A DNA stretch of 58,242 nucleotides. Origin: Acidobacteriota bacterium (GTDB lineage: Bacteria > Acidobacteriota > CAIWXX01). Shown piece by piece: positions 26,901 to 36,777 of the stretch. The position numbers and the translations under genes were made by a program. The stretch's first letter is position 1. Each line of letters opens with the position of its first letter. Where the stretch lies: the NCBI GenBank assembly GCA_016191015.1, contig JACPPM010000346.1, forward strand, positions 1-58,242, given 5' to 3'. Under the pieces are notes generated by a model. The model made no database searches. It saw only the letters and a list, made by a program, of their open reading frames with translations, and was not told where the DNA came from.

Positions 26901-29900
26901 AATCACGCTGAGGAACGCCGGCCAGATCACGCTCTACAGTCTGGATGTGAAAGAGACCCTCCCCGCCGGCCTCACGTACGTCCTCGGCACAACCGAGTAT
27001 CGTGTCGACAACGGTGGTTGGACACCGGGCAACGATCCCAGCCCGACGACATCCCCACTCCACTGGACCTCAACGGAGCTCCCTGTGCTCGCCAGCATCA
27101 CGCCGGGCACCACGATCAATATCCGGTTCCAACTGCTTGCCGGCTGCACATTCGCGGGCGGACAGGTTACCGTCCAGACCGACTATTCCAATCCATGCGG
27201 CAACGTATTCTCCACCGACGCCAGCTCGTTCTCGGTCGCACTGACCGCGCCCAGCCTCACAATCGCGAAGGTGCGGACAACACCTGCCTCCGGTCCGCTG
27301 AACTGCGGGGAGAGCGTGACCTGGCAGATCACCGTCACCAACAATAGCGCGTACACGGTCCCGGTAGTCTGGGTCCAGGACGTCCTGGGCGCGGCCTTCA
27401 CCTATGTGTCCTCGACGGGAGACCCCACCTACGGGCCTGCCGACGGCGGCGTGAATTCGGGCCAGAACGTCTACTGGGAGATCAAGAACCTCCTTGGCAC
27501 GGCCGCCGCTGTCCTCACCGTCACCGCCACAACCGACTCGGCTCCATGCAGCAACGACCTGGTCAACAGCGTCACGGCTTGGTGGGGGTGCGGGAACGTG
27601 GACGGGCTCTCGAGCACCAACCCGAGTGGCGAGGCCGGCTGTTGCCTCTCCGCCACCGGCGTCACGACGAGCCATACATCGACACGGCAGCCGACGCTGA
27701 GCATGAACGTCTCGGTTTCGCCGATTTCGATCGATGCGTGTGCTGGAGCAGGGACCTTCACGGTCACCATCACCAACACCGGCACGACCGACGCCGCAAA
27801 CCTCGATCTGGTACTGACACTCCCCGCGGGGCTGAGCTATGTCAGCGGATCGACCACGGTCACGTGCCCCGGAGGAGGGACGAACACCACAGATCCGGCC
27901 ATTGCGAGCACCCAGTTGATCTACTACGACACAGGTAACACGGCCACCAACCTCTGCGACTCGCTGCCGGCCGGCGGTACGATCACGGTCGTTTTCGACA
28001 TCGCCGCTGACTGCTACGTGACCGCGAATCTCGGCATGCGGCTCTTCTACTACGATTGTTGCAATGACCAGCAGTACCAGTCGACTGCAAACCAGTCGAT
28101 AACGGCGAACTCACCGTCGCTGACAATCACCAAAACGCCGCTCGTCAGAGCTCTGGATTGCTTCGACGCCACCGATCAGGTGACCTGGACGATCACGGTC
28201 ACCAACAACGGAAGCGGCACCGCCGGATGGGTTCGTGTCCAGGACACCCTCGGTTCGAACCTCGTTCTCGACGGCTCGGTTCCGGCCGCCACCTCGATGG
28301 GAGGCAACAGCTACGGGTGGGAAGTTGCGAATGTGGCCGGAGGCGGAGGCACGGCGGTCTTTACCGTCACGGCCCACGCGACGCAGCCCGCGAATTGCAC
28401 CGCGGCGCTCACGCGCGACACTGCCACAGCCAGATGGGGATGCGGCGTGCCTGACGGCAACCCGAACACCACCGAAGGATGTGCCAACGGAACGACAGTC
28501 ACGGCCAACGCGCAGGTTACCCTGCCGAACCTCGCGATCGCTACCACCGATGTCACGCCGTCGTTCTCATGCACTGCAGACGGTACCACGTCGGCGAACA
28601 TTCAGGTGCGCGTGCGCAACTCCGGAACGGGTGCGACGCAACAGAACTTCGATGTCCTGGTCGCCGACAACCATGGTTGGTCTTCGACATTCACGGTCAA
28701 CGCCCCGCTGGCAGGAGGCGGCCAAACCATCGTGAATGTCCCGTGGACTCTCGACTGCTTCACCTGCGCATCGACGATCACCGTCACTCTCGACACGGGA
28801 AACACGGTCTGTGAGTGCAACGAGGCGAACAATTCGGTATCGGGCAACTTCAATACGCCGTCGCGGAATATTCGCATCGACTCGATCACCCGGACCTGCT
28901 CGGCCGATGGCCAGTCCAGCGTCCAGGTCCAAGTCACCAACGATGGCTGTGCTGCGATCGTTGTCAACTTCATTGTTCGGCTGCAGGACGACCAAGGAAA
29001 CACGCAGACCACAAATGTTGCAGGTCTCGCCGCCGGCGCCTCGACTGTCCTCACCTATGCGAACTGGCCCACCGCCTGTTCGCCCGCCGGCCGGCAGTTC
29101 ACAGCCACAGCCGATACCGGCAGCACGATCTGCGAATGCACCGGCGCCGACAACTCGCTGGTCGTCAACGACACGAACACGTCGCCGGACCTGGTGATCA
29201 ACAGCATCACGCCATCCACGAGTTGCAGCTCCGATGGCAGCGTCAGTGGTTCCATTCAGGTCGTGGTGCTAAACCAGGGAGATGGGCCGGTGACCGGCGA
29301 CTTCGTCATCGACGTCAACGACGGTCAAGGCTGGAACGCGCAGCCCCGCTACTCGGCAGACCTTGGCGGCGCTCTTCCGCTGCCTGCGGGCAATTCCTCC
29401 ACTGTCACGGTGAACTGGAGCCGGAGCTTCACCACCGCGCCGTATACCTGCAGCTTCCCGAGCATCTCCGTCACCCTCGACAGCACCAGCGTCATCTGCG
29501 AATGTGCGACGGGCAACAACAACTCGACGGCGTCCTACACCATGTCGTACCCCGATCTCACGATCACCTCGGTCACACCGAGCTGCAGTGCCGACGGTAC
29601 CGTCTCTGTCGACGTGACGGTAGCTAACAACGGCTGCGGCACGGCGAACAACTTCTCAGTGCTGCTCCAGGACAACGACGGCCGGTCCAGCTCGCAGGTC
29701 ATCGCCGCTCTCGCCACAGGTAACCAAACCACGCTGACGTACTCGCCGTGGGTGGTCGACGGCAACCCAGCCTCCCTCACCTTCACGGCGACTGCCGATT
29801 CCGGCGGCGCCCTGTGCGAGCTTTCGGGATTGAACAATGTTGGCACAGCCAACTACTCACAACCCAACCTGCAGGCGGTCTCAGTCGCACCAGAGTGCCT

Positions 29901-32900
29901 GGGCGATACCAACTACCGCGTGCAGATGGTGATCAGGAACGACGGCTCGAGCGGAGTCGCAACACCCTTCAACGTACGGATGACGGATAACGACGGTCAC
30001 TCGTCCGAGCAGCTCTTCACGGCGCTCGGAGGTACACTGCCGATCGCCGCCGGCACCCAGCAGACGGTCACGTTCAGCGCCTGGGTTGTGGACTGCAATC
30101 CCACCTCGCTGGTGTTTACCGGCGAGGTCGATCCGCAGAACCAGATCTGCGACGCCAACGATGGCGACGACACCGCCACCGGAAACATCGACGTCCTTGA
30201 TCTCGAGCTCACAGCGATCACGCCCGCCGTGGGCTGCACCGCCGACGGAAGTCTCACCGGCACGATCTCGGTGACGGTCACGAATCGCGGAGGCGCCGCG
30301 ATCACCACCGACTTCAGAGTCCAGGTCGATGACGGAGCCGGCTACAGCGCGAACCTGATGTTCAACGCTGACCTCGCCGGTACACTACCGCTCGCCCCGG
30401 GCGCATCCTCAACCGTGGCATTCGCGTGGCCGAAGAGCTTCACCGCGCAGCCGTACGTGTGCTCATACCCGGCCATCACCGCCTCAGTCGACACGGCCAA
30501 CGCCATTTGCGAGTGCACCACGGCCAACAACAGCGCCAGCACTTCATACTCCCTGGTACTCCCGGATCTCCTGATCACCGACATCGACGTGACGTGCACC
30601 TCGGATGGACAGTACAGCGTCGCGGTCACGGTCGATAACACGGGCTGTGGAACGGCTACGAATGTGCCGATTCGCCTCCAGGACAACGACGCGCACACGC
30701 AGACTCAGACCCTTGCATCGATTGCCGCATCCACCCAGGAGATCGTGACATTCGCCCCCTGGCCGGCCGACGGCGACCCGGCACTGCTCACGTTCACGGC
30801 CACTGCCGATCCCACCGCGGTCGTCTGCGAATTCGACGGGACGAACAACGCCTACTCCGAGGACTATCTGAGACCCAACCTGAGCCTGGTCTCGATCCAG
30901 CCGGAGTGCGTCTCCGAGGAGCACTTCCGTGTGAGCCTGGTCGTCGAGAACCGTGGCTCCATGCAGGTGGACGTGCCGTTTGCGGTGCGCCTCTCGGATA
31001 ACGACGGACACGTCGTCGAGCGCGCCTACACGGAGATCGGCGGCTCACTGCCGATTCCCGTGGGCGGGAGCCAGACGGTAGTATTCGACGACTGGGTCGT
31101 CGACTGCGACCCGCCCATTCTCGAATTCACCGGCGTGGTCGACGCTCAGTTGACGATTTGCGATAGCAATGTCGGCGACAATACCGGCACTGCCACTGTG
31201 GCTGTCGGGGACATCGAGGCGACCACCCTGGTACCCGCCGCCGTCTGCAGCGCCGATGGGAGTATCACCGGCACCATCGCGTTGACCGTCACCAACCGCG
31301 GCGGCGCGGCGATCAACTCCGACTTCCGCGTCAATGTGAGCGACGGGCAGGGATGGAGCGCCGATCTGATGTACGCCGCGGACCTCGGCGGCACTCTGCC
31401 GATCGCGCCGAGCGCGTCGCCCACCGTCACTATTCCCTGGACGCGATCGTTCACAGCCACGCCCTACGTCTGCGACTTCACCGCGATCACAGCCGCCATC
31501 GATACGGGGGCCATTCTGTGCGAATGCACCGACAATAATAACTCGATCACCACGATCCATCACGTCGCCCTCCCCAACATCGTGGCTGGAACGGTCACGC
31601 CGGCCTGTTCGAGCGACGGCAGGGCGACTATGAATGTGACCGTGAGTAACGATGGATGTGAAGCCATCGCATCCGATTTCAACGTCTCCGTCACAGACGG
31701 CAGACGCACCCAGAGTTTCTCCTTCACCTCGCTCGGCGGCAAGTTGCCGCTGTCGCCCGGACAGACGCAGACTCTCACTGTGGGCGACTGGACCGTGACC
31801 TGCTCGCCATCGCGACTCGATTTCTCGGTCACATTCGACGTCGATGGCAGTGTGTGCGAGCTCAACGGCAACGATAACACGGCCGCCGCCGCCCGGCCGC
31901 TCGACCTGCCGGATCTCGTCATCGGGGATGTGACCTGGGTCTGCAACGCGGACGGGACAGTCACCTTCACGGTCACGATCGTCAATCAGGCCTCCGGGAG
32001 CGCGAGTGGCGCGACGTTGGAAGTTTTCGACGAGAGTGGCGTCCGAGTCCATTCGCAAACCGTCTCTCCTGGCAGCGGCTCGGTGAAGGTGAGCTTTACT
32101 GTCGGACCGTATTCAGGAGGCGTCGACCACCAATTCCGTTTCGTCGTTGATGGGGACGACAAGCTATGCGAGTGCGATGGAACGAATAACGAGGGAACGG
32201 CGACGGTCAACTGCCCGATCACCGAGGGGAACGTCGGAATCGTGACCGGGAAGACCGCTCAACCGGTTCGCACCGGACCATGCGGCGAAGTCGAATTCAC
32301 CCTGCGCGTGCAGAACGTCGGCAGCAGCGAGGTCTTCGATCTGGTCGTGAGCGACACGCTGCCCCGTGGTTTCGGCTACGTGCCAGGATCGACGCGGGCC
32401 ACGTGGCCCCGCGGCAGTTTCAACCGCGATCCGGTCATCACGGGGAGCCGCCTGGAATGGTCAACCGGCGCGGACCTCAAAGGCGGGAACCCCAGAGGCG
32501 ATACGCTGATGCTCGCGTTCCGCGCGCGCGTGGGTACGTGCGATCAGGCGAGCGGCACCCTGATCAACCGGATGGCGGCGACGGCCGAGGACGACGATGG
32601 CAAGCCCATACCCGCGCAAGGTTCGGATCCCGACGATGATGATCCGGATGACGCGTCCGCGGCGACCGTCAGTGTCGCCTGCCCGCACCTCAAGGTTGAC
32701 AGGCGATGTCCGGAGCGCACTGAGGTGGCGCCGGGGGCGCAGGTCGAGTACACCATCGTGGCCGTCAATGACGGTGACGCCGGCTCTGAGCTGACCCGGC
32801 TGACGATTCGCGATGTGCTGCCTGCCGGGTGGTCTCTCGCAGCATTCACGAGTGACGGCAGTCAGCCAGCATCATCTCCGGCGCCTGGAGCCACGGGAAC

Positions 32901-35900
32901 ACTGGTATGGGACTATGGGGACGTTCTGCTCATCCCCGGTTCTCCGATTCGCCTCCGCATCAGCATCGTTGCCGATGCCGGCGCCTGCGGCCAGGACCTC
33001 CGTGACGACCTGACCGTCCGTGCCGAGGATCGTTGCCAGAAGGTATACCGGAGCGACCTCCCCGGATGCGTGCTGCGCGTGGTTTGCGGAGAAGCGCCTC
33101 ACCTGATCATCGAGAAGCGCTGCCCGGCGGCTGTCCAGCCCGGTAATGTGGTCCGCTTCGATGTCATTGTCCGCAACACCGGTAACGGCTCCGCGAACGC
33201 AGTGACGGTGCGCGACCGACTGCCCGGCCGCTTCGAGTACGTGCCCGGTTCGTCGGTTGTCGACGGCGCGGGGATCGCCGACCCGGATGTCGACGCGCGC
33301 GTGCTGACCTGGGCGCTGGGTACACTCGCTCCCGGAGCCGAGATCCGTCTCGTCTACGGCGCGGTCGTCCCGGCCGACACTGAGCCGGGGCGCTACTGCA
33401 ATGAGGCGCGGGCCGGAGCGGGCGGCTCGTTCGAGACCGACCCGATCGAATGCTGCGTTGTGGTGCGTCGTGAGCTCGCCGAGTGCTGCCTCGTGGCGGA
33501 TCAGCGCGCAATGACATTCGTCGAGCAGCCGGAACAGCTCGTGTCGTTTATCGAGCCGTACTTCCGCACCGAACCGGCCATGTTCGCATCATACGCCGCG
33601 TTCGATCTGTGGGAACGGGTCACGACGACACCCGAGACGCCGGCTCACTTCATGAAGGAGCGGCTGAGGAACTATGCGCTCTCGAACGTCGAGGAGCTGT
33701 ACAGCCGCTCCCAGCTCGGTGTCACCCTGGATGACGGCACCCTCCGCCTCTCTTTCGGCGGGGCCTACCCCGAACGCGAGGGTGCGGGCTGGAGCGGATC
33801 TCGCGTGGACACGACCATGACGGCGTCGCAGGTCGCATTTGAGCTCCTGGCTCTCAACCGGGCGCGCCGGACGGAGGATCGCGCTGACATGAAGTCGAGG
33901 ATCGATCGGGCACTCGACGAGCGTGTCGCTTTCGTGCGATCGCCCGACCAGCAGCCCCTGCCGCATGCCTGGAACCTCGACGGCGGTGGCACACCGGCCC
34001 GCGGCAGCGAAGCGGGCACGTTCTTTGACCTCAGCACCATGTATCTCGCATCGTTGGAGCTCTCCAAGGCCGGCGTGTCCGGCCTCGACGACGTCGCGCT
34101 GCAGTGGCGTCGGCAGCTCGGCGAGCTCGAGAAGAACGATCCCGACCTCAAGCACCTTCCCGAAGACCTCTTCTTCACGCTCGCCTTGATCGAGGGCGGC
34201 AGCACCGATCAGGCCCGCGCGCGCTTCGAGCGACTGAGCGCGTTGCACGCGAACGCCAAATCGCCGACGTCATACGAAATGGCGCTGATGGCCTACGTCG
34301 AATACCGCCTCCATGGTGCGGTGGCGCCGGAGAGGATCGAGCAGATGCGGCAGAGGTTCTTTGCCAACTCGCTCGCCCTCTTCGCCGAGCAGCAATCAGA
34401 CTTCACCTGGAGGGTCGATCTGCGCACCGCCGGGGCCGTGGTGCTGGCCGCCGAGCCACTGCTCGCCCGAGGGGATGACTTCGCCGCCAGCGCTCTCAAT
34501 CGGACGTTCGACGAGGCCGGGTTGTTCCTGAGGGAGAAGGACCTCCTCGCCGGCCGCTCGCCGCTTCTCATGCTTCGCAACTATGCGTTCTCGGACATGA
34601 TCCTTCCGATTCTGGCGCTCCAGAAAGGCGATACCGACATGGCTCCGGTTTTCACAGAGTATGCGACTGTCCGATCGCCAGGCGTCGCGGACACGGCGGA
34701 CGACCTCTTCCCTCCAACGTTCTCGAAGGTGCTGTCGCCTCAATACGAGGAATCGGCCGGGCAGATCGCGCGGGTCTCGGCGGCAGCTCAGATTGTCGGC
34801 CGCGCGCTCGCGAAGCATCCCGAGAGATCGGTGCGCGAAACTGCCCGGGCCATCGACGATTTCGGCAAGCGCTATCTCAGATCGCTCGTCGAAAGCGGCT
34901 CGGGGTATGTCGAAGGAGGGCTGGTCATGGTTCCGTTCGACGCCATCGCCGTCAAGGGCGATCGGCAGGGGGTGCAGGATTTCGAGGCACTCCGGACGAG
35001 CACGGTGTGGTCGACCGCGGCCCTTGCGGTCTCCATGCTCGCCGAGAAACTATACGTTGAGGGTGGTGGCCAGAGGAGCGAGGAGATTCGCCGCCTTCTC
35101 GCGCGGCAGACGGAGATCGTGGTGGCATTTGGGACGGCCGGCCGCGTGTCCGCGCGCTTCCGACTCGATGTGACGGGCGATTCGCCGCGCGTCCTGCCGT
35201 CGCCGGAGCAGGCGGACCTTGCAACGGTTGCATCGCTCTACGCAGCAACCGGTGCTGATTTCCTGCGTGAGACCATGGAGAAGGCCGACGGGGCGATAAG
35301 GCCCGCGGATCTATGGGTTCTGCTCGTAAAGCCAGCGATGAGGGCAGAGCTCGAGCGAGAATTGAAGGCGATGGTGGGCGATGAGAAGCCCGGGATCGGC
35401 TGGTCGGCGGCGCGGGTCGAGGCCCGCGGCATGCTCGGCCTCGACGCCGCAGCCGAAACAGAGGCACTGCTGAAGCTCTGGGACGAGAACACCGAGCTAC
35501 CGCGTCCGGACCGCGTCGAGGACGCAACGCGCGGCCCGCTGCTGCGCTATCAGCCGCTCGACCTTCTCCTCTATCTCCACGCCACCCGCAACCGGACTGA
35601 TTTCCGATTCCGGCGGGCCGTGAGCCTCTTCGGGTCCCTGCTCGAGAGCGAGTGGGACGTGCAGTGGGAGACGGGCCGGGCCCAGTTGCCGCCGTCCGAG
35701 CTCTGGGTGCTCGAGCAGTCGCCGAGGACCGTCCCGGAGCCTGGGGATCTGGTGCGATTCCAGGTGCGGGTGGAGAATCGCTGCCCGGTGGCGGTGGGGC
35801 GGTCGCAGGATATCCCGCTGCTGAAACTGGATGCCTCATTCTCACCGACGCTTGTCTATGCGGGCACTGACCGTCGCGACGGTATCGAGGTGCTCAAGCC

Positions 35901-36777
35901 GTTCACATGGGTCAAGCGCGCATTCCTCGACGGCAGCGTCATCGAGTTCGCATACAACGCCCTGATTCCGAGAGACGCTCAGAACAACTTCATCGAAGGC
36001 TTCCTGCACGTTCGCGGATCGGGCACCGCCACCGATGTGGGGCTATCGAGTGCGATGTGCGAGGCGGTGATTCCGTTCAAGCGTCTGCCCGTCGCCGCCC
36101 TCAGGCACCTTCCTGGTCTCGTATTCGATGACCAGAACGCCAACGGAGTCCTCGACGCGGGCGAGCGTGGCCTTCCTGGTATCCTCGTAAAGGACACGCG
36201 CGGGCGTATCTACAGGAGCGATGCGGAGGGCCGGTTTGAGGTGCGTGCCGGGGTCGAGACGTTGGGTGTGCAGGTCGAGCTCAAATCGGTCCCGGCCGAC
36301 CTGGTGCTCACGACCGACCCCACGCTCTTGGTGCGCGGCGACTTCAATGGAGTCGTCCGCTTCGGACTCGTGCAGTGCCGCACGGTGCGCGGGTTCGTGT
36401 ACGAGGACCTCGATGGGGATCGCGAGCTCGATGCGGACGAGCCGCGCGTGCCGGGTGCGGTCGTGCGCGCGGGAGAGAAGGAAGCACTCAGTGGTGCCGA
36501 GGGCGAGTTCGTCATAAAGAATCTCCCTGTAAAGTGGGAGGACCGCGTCGCCCCGATCGCCGACCAACCGGCGCTCCACGGCCGGCGCCTCGCCGTGCAG
36601 ATAGTCCCCCCGAAGATGGGACATAGCGCGCTTCGCGCGCCATTGGAATGGTGGAGTGCTGGAATGATGGAAGAATGGGTTCCGGAATGGGGCAGCGGTG
36701 GCAATGGGGCTTTCTCGGCGATAGGCCGCCACGGCGCGGCCGCAGCACCCATCGTTCCAACATTCCACTATTCCTGA
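23944..36777 (+). CDS. Giant secreted DUF11/CARDB repeat protein, 4277 aa
   Basis: The ATG at 23944 overlaps the previous stop and follows AAGGAGAG; a signal peptide (LALAIALVVGSVCA) is clear. Residues ~25-1520 are Cys-containing DUF11-type domains (VTWTLTIANTGLGNVKNVAV and later copies). Residues ~1529-2759 are CARDB-like units. Residues ~2765-3175 are three further DUF11 domains. Residues ~3180-3915 are a mostly helical region unlike the rest, and the end returns to DUF11-like and SdrD-B domains (GLVFDDQNANGVLDAGERGL, GFVYEDLDGDRELDADE). The many cysteines suit an extracytoplasmic protein. The last ~45 residues are encoded by a palindromic repeat element, so the original C-terminus appears replaced or lost. 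It is probably an adhesin or surface filament. Confidence 0.85.
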   Translation: MRARLALAIALVVGSVCAERVDASTGISGATQVNKCETNQYTITVTNTAANPIKNIVVRNTMPAPGFSYVPGSSTISGMCSSTADPSIAGVELTWTLNTLCGPGFWLTTGQSVTIAFSMSTTCNSVSGSDNVAVDYTLLGNPFTDTTAISIQVMPGAITITKTPAVIAAGLGDTVTWTLTIANTGLGNVKNVAVSDVLGSGLTYQSSTPAGNNAGQTTTWSSTEIPGLALMIPGASISIDLTAQVTACTGLDNTADASWGCDGGPTCYDTATMGGTATASVQFIIRTPNVQFTPPPIVFSYCSSSTTASFPVNNIGDGTAHSLRICVDFGSLAVGSVTPPATYSTGCFDLPDIAPGGTYNLEFTLSYSDLCARPLPSGTLLWQPLYLDDCGNIFYPPVQMSTYTAPANTPTLSASKSGPATIYIGASATWTINVTYSGVTACGSGTTGNVAVTDNVPAGFTVTDPGGGVWTPGGGGTGGTITWTFDPAVTPAFSTNITLQAPDTSQCETYCFTTATNSVQASVTDCCGCALSASASSGFAIECSQLVTSSKTAAPVTAAKCSNVTYTNTYTFADDAALDTVTLNLLSFIEHAENVQTYVPGSLTVVFDASDVTACVVVTDTTPGGSLTLDFSGCAATSIRNKNLTITYQLTITDSTPPSPPCGAAISFYSWSTLDLGTISGQCLADGQIHETTIVTVEPPAMAVTITGIPVIADRCGSYDVTLTASRTSTVGLPYDAIVRLDTNNYYIISVTGYGGVLPVSGPTDFGTYVEWDYGDGFATGTPATIQMSVQKRCAGGPGLSGAVYFDDSCHNDATADRTCSASTTATPTLLLNGDLLVEKTPEVYYASSNTVQWKIYITNRGNGTAYNVWADDVLGSGLGYASSVVSPGAGVTTTPGQDHTGGAINGVTWGITSMAPAERREITINANLLNCTGLTNDVSTSWGCIGQDCQVPLTDSATVAIPAGLLINTNNVTTPLNACASPSATITLRNAGQITLYSLDVKETLPAGLTYVLGTTEYRVDNGGWTPGNDPSPTTSPLHWTSTELPVLASITPGTTINIRFQLLAGCTFAGGQVTVQTDYSNPCGNVFSTDASSFSVALTAPSLTIAKVRTTPASGPLNCGESVTWQITVTNNSAYTVPVVWVQDVLGAAFTYVSSTGDPTYGPADGGVNSGQNVYWEIKNLLGTAAAVLTVTATTDSAPCSNDLVNSVTAWWGCGNVDGLSSTNPSGEAGCCLSATGVTTSHTSTRQPTLSMNVSVSPISIDACAGAGTFTVTITNTGTTDAANLDLVLTLPAGLSYVSGSTTVTCPGGGTNTTDPAIASTQLIYYDTGNTATNLCDSLPAGGTITVVFDIAADCYVTANLGMRLFYYDCCNDQQYQSTANQSITANSPSLTITKTPLVRALDCFDATDQVTWTITVTNNGSGTAGWVRVQDTLGSNLVLDGSVPAATSMGGNSYGWEVANVAGGGGTAVFTVTAHATQPANCTAALTRDTATARWGCGVPDGNPNTTEGCANGTTVTANAQVTLPNLAIATTDVTPSFSCTADGTTSANIQVRVRNSGTGATQQNFDVLVADNHGWSSTFTVNAPLAGGGQTIVNVPWTLDCFTCASTITVTLDTGNTVCECNEANNSVSGNFNTPSRNIRIDSITRTCSADGQSSVQVQVTNDGCAAIVVNFIVRLQDDQGNTQTTNVAGLAAGASTVLTYANWPTACSPAGRQFTATADTGSTICECTGADNSLVVNDTNTSPDLVINSITPSTSCSSDGSVSGSIQVVVLNQGDGPVTGDFVIDVNDGQGWNAQPRYSADLGGALPLPAGNSSTVTVNWSRSFTTAPYTCSFPSISVTLDSTSVICECATGNNNSTASYTMSYPDLTITSVTPSCSADGTVSVDVTVANNGCGTANNFSVLLQDNDGRSSSQVIAALATGNQTTLTYSPWVVDGNPASLTFTATADSGGALCELSGLNNVGTANYSQPNLQAVSVAPECLGDTNYRVQMVIRNDGSSGVATPFNVRMTDNDGHSSEQLFTALGGTLPIAAGTQQTVTFSAWVVDCNPTSLVFTGEVDPQNQICDANDGDDTATGNIDVLDLELTAITPAVGCTADGSLTGTISVTVTNRGGAAITTDFRVQVDDGAGYSANLMFNADLAGTLPLAPGASSTVAFAWPKSFTAQPYVCSYPAITASVDTANAICECTTANNSASTSYSLVLPDLLITDIDVTCTSDGQYSVAVTVDNTGCGTATNVPIRLQDNDAHTQTQTLASIAASTQEIVTFAPWPADGDPALLTFTATADPTAVVCEFDGTNNAYSEDYLRPNLSLVSIQPECVSEEHFRVSLVVENRGSMQVDVPFAVRLSDNDGHVVERAYTEIGGSLPIPVGGSQTVVFDDWVVDCDPPILEFTGVVDAQLTICDSNVGDNTGTATVAVGDIEATTLVPAAVCSADGSITGTIALTVTNRGGAAINSDFRVNVSDGQGWSADLMYAADLGGTLPIAPSASPTVTIPWTRSFTATPYVCDFTAITAAIDTGAILCECTDNNNSITTIHHVALPNIVAGTVTPACSSDGRATMNVTVSNDGCEAIASDFNVSVTDGRRTQSFSFTSLGGKLPLSPGQTQTLTVGDWTVTCSPSRLDFSVTFDVDGSVCELNGNDNTAAAARPLDLPDLVIGDVTWVCNADGTVTFTVTIVNQASGSASGATLEVFDESGVRVHSQTVSPGSGSVKVSFTVGPYSGGVDHQFRFVVDGDDKLCECDGTNNEGTATVNCPITEGNVGIVTGKTAQPVRTGPCGEVEFTLRVQNVGSSEVFDLVVSDTLPRGFGYVPGSTRATWPRGSFNRDPVITGSRLEWSTGADLKGGNPRGDTLMLAFRARVGTCDQASGTLINRMAATAEDDDGKPIPAQGSDPDDDDPDDASAATVSVACPHLKVDRRCPERTEVAPGAQVEYTIVAVNDGDAGSELTRLTIRDVLPAGWSLAAFTSDGSQPASSPAPGATGTLVWDYGDVLLIPGSPIRLRISIVADAGACGQDLRDDLTVRAEDRCQKVYRSDLPGCVLRVVCGEAPHLIIEKRCPAAVQPGNVVRFDVIVRNTGNGSANAVTVRDRLPGRFEYVPGSSVVDGAGIADPDVDARVLTWALGTLAPGAEIRLVYGAVVPADTEPGRYCNEARAGAGGSFETDPIECCVVVRRELAECCLVADQRAMTFVEQPEQLVSFIEPYFRTEPAMFASYAAFDLWERVTTTPETPAHFMKERLRNYALSNVEELYSRSQLGVTLDDGTLRLSFGGAYPEREGAGWSGSRVDTTMTASQVAFELLALNRARRTEDRADMKSRIDRALDERVAFVRSPDQQPLPHAWNLDGGGTPARGSEAGTFFDLSTMYLASLELSKAGVSGLDDVALQWRRQLGELEKNDPDLKHLPEDLFFTLALIEGGSTDQARARFERLSALHANAKSPTSYEMALMAYVEYRLHGAVAPERIEQMRQRFFANSLALFAEQQSDFTWRVDLRTAGAVVLAAEPLLARGDDFAASALNRTFDEAGLFLREKDLLAGRSPLLMLRNYAFSDMILPILALQKGDTDMAPVFTEYATVRSPGVADTADDLFPPTFSKVLSPQYEESAGQIARVSAAAQIVGRALAKHPERSVRETARAIDDFGKRYLRSLVESGSGYVEGGLVMVPFDAIAVKGDRQGVQDFEALRTSTVWSTAALAVSMLAEKLYVEGGGQRSEEIRRLLARQTEIVVAFGTAGRVSARFRLDVTGDSPRVLPSPEQADLATVASLYAATGADFLRETMEKADGAIRPADLWVLLVKPAMRAELERELKAMVGDEKPGIGWSAARVEARGMLGLDAAAETEALLKLWDENTELPRPDRVEDATRGPLLRYQPLDLLLYLHATRNRTDFRFRRAVSLFGSLLESEWDVQWETGRAQLPPSELWVLEQSPRTVPEPGDLVRFQVRVENRCPVAVGRSQDIPLLKLDASFSPTLVYAGTDRRDGIEVLKPFTWVKRAFLDGSVIEFAYNALIPRDAQNNFIEGFLHVRGSGTATDVGLSSAMCEAVIPFKRLPVAALRHLPGLVFDDQNANGVLDAGERGLPGILVKDTRGRIYRSDAEGRFEVRAGVETLGVQVELKSVPADLVLTTDPTLLVRGDFNGVVRFGLVQCRTVRGFVYEDLDGDRELDADEPRVPGAVVRAGEKEALSGAEGEFVIKNLPVKWEDRVAPIADQPALHGRRLAVQIVPPKMGHSALRAPLEWWSAGMMEEWVPEWGSGGNGAFSAIGRHGAAAAPIVPTFHYS
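29188..31560 (+). repeat. 1011-bp higher-order CARDB repeat
   Basis: Three CARDB unit types (A, B, C) recur in the same order. Type A begins at 29188 (DLVINSITPS), 30199 (DLELTAITPA) and 31210 (DIEATTLVPA), so the period is 1011 bp (337 residues) both times. Types B (DLTITSVTP; DLLITDIDV) and C (NLQAVSVAPEC; NLSLVSIQPEC) lie between. The third period is partial and drifts after its A unit. The protein units are clearly related but the DNA is diverged, so the duplications are old or the copies are under divergent pressure. Confidence 0.85.
36645..36774. repeat. Palindromic repeat element at the 3' end of the giant gene
   Basis: The 26-bp left arm (36645-36670, starting GGAATGGTGGAG) and right arm (36749-36774, ending CCACTATTCC) are inverted repeats with about 22 of 26 pairs matching, separated by ~78 bp. 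Just upstream, GCGCG/CGCGC around CTTCG forms a small hairpin. The element supplies the last codons and stop of the giant gene, and its translated sequence looks nothing like the SdrD-B domain before it. The form resembles dispersed MITE/REP-type elements. Confidence 0.75.
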
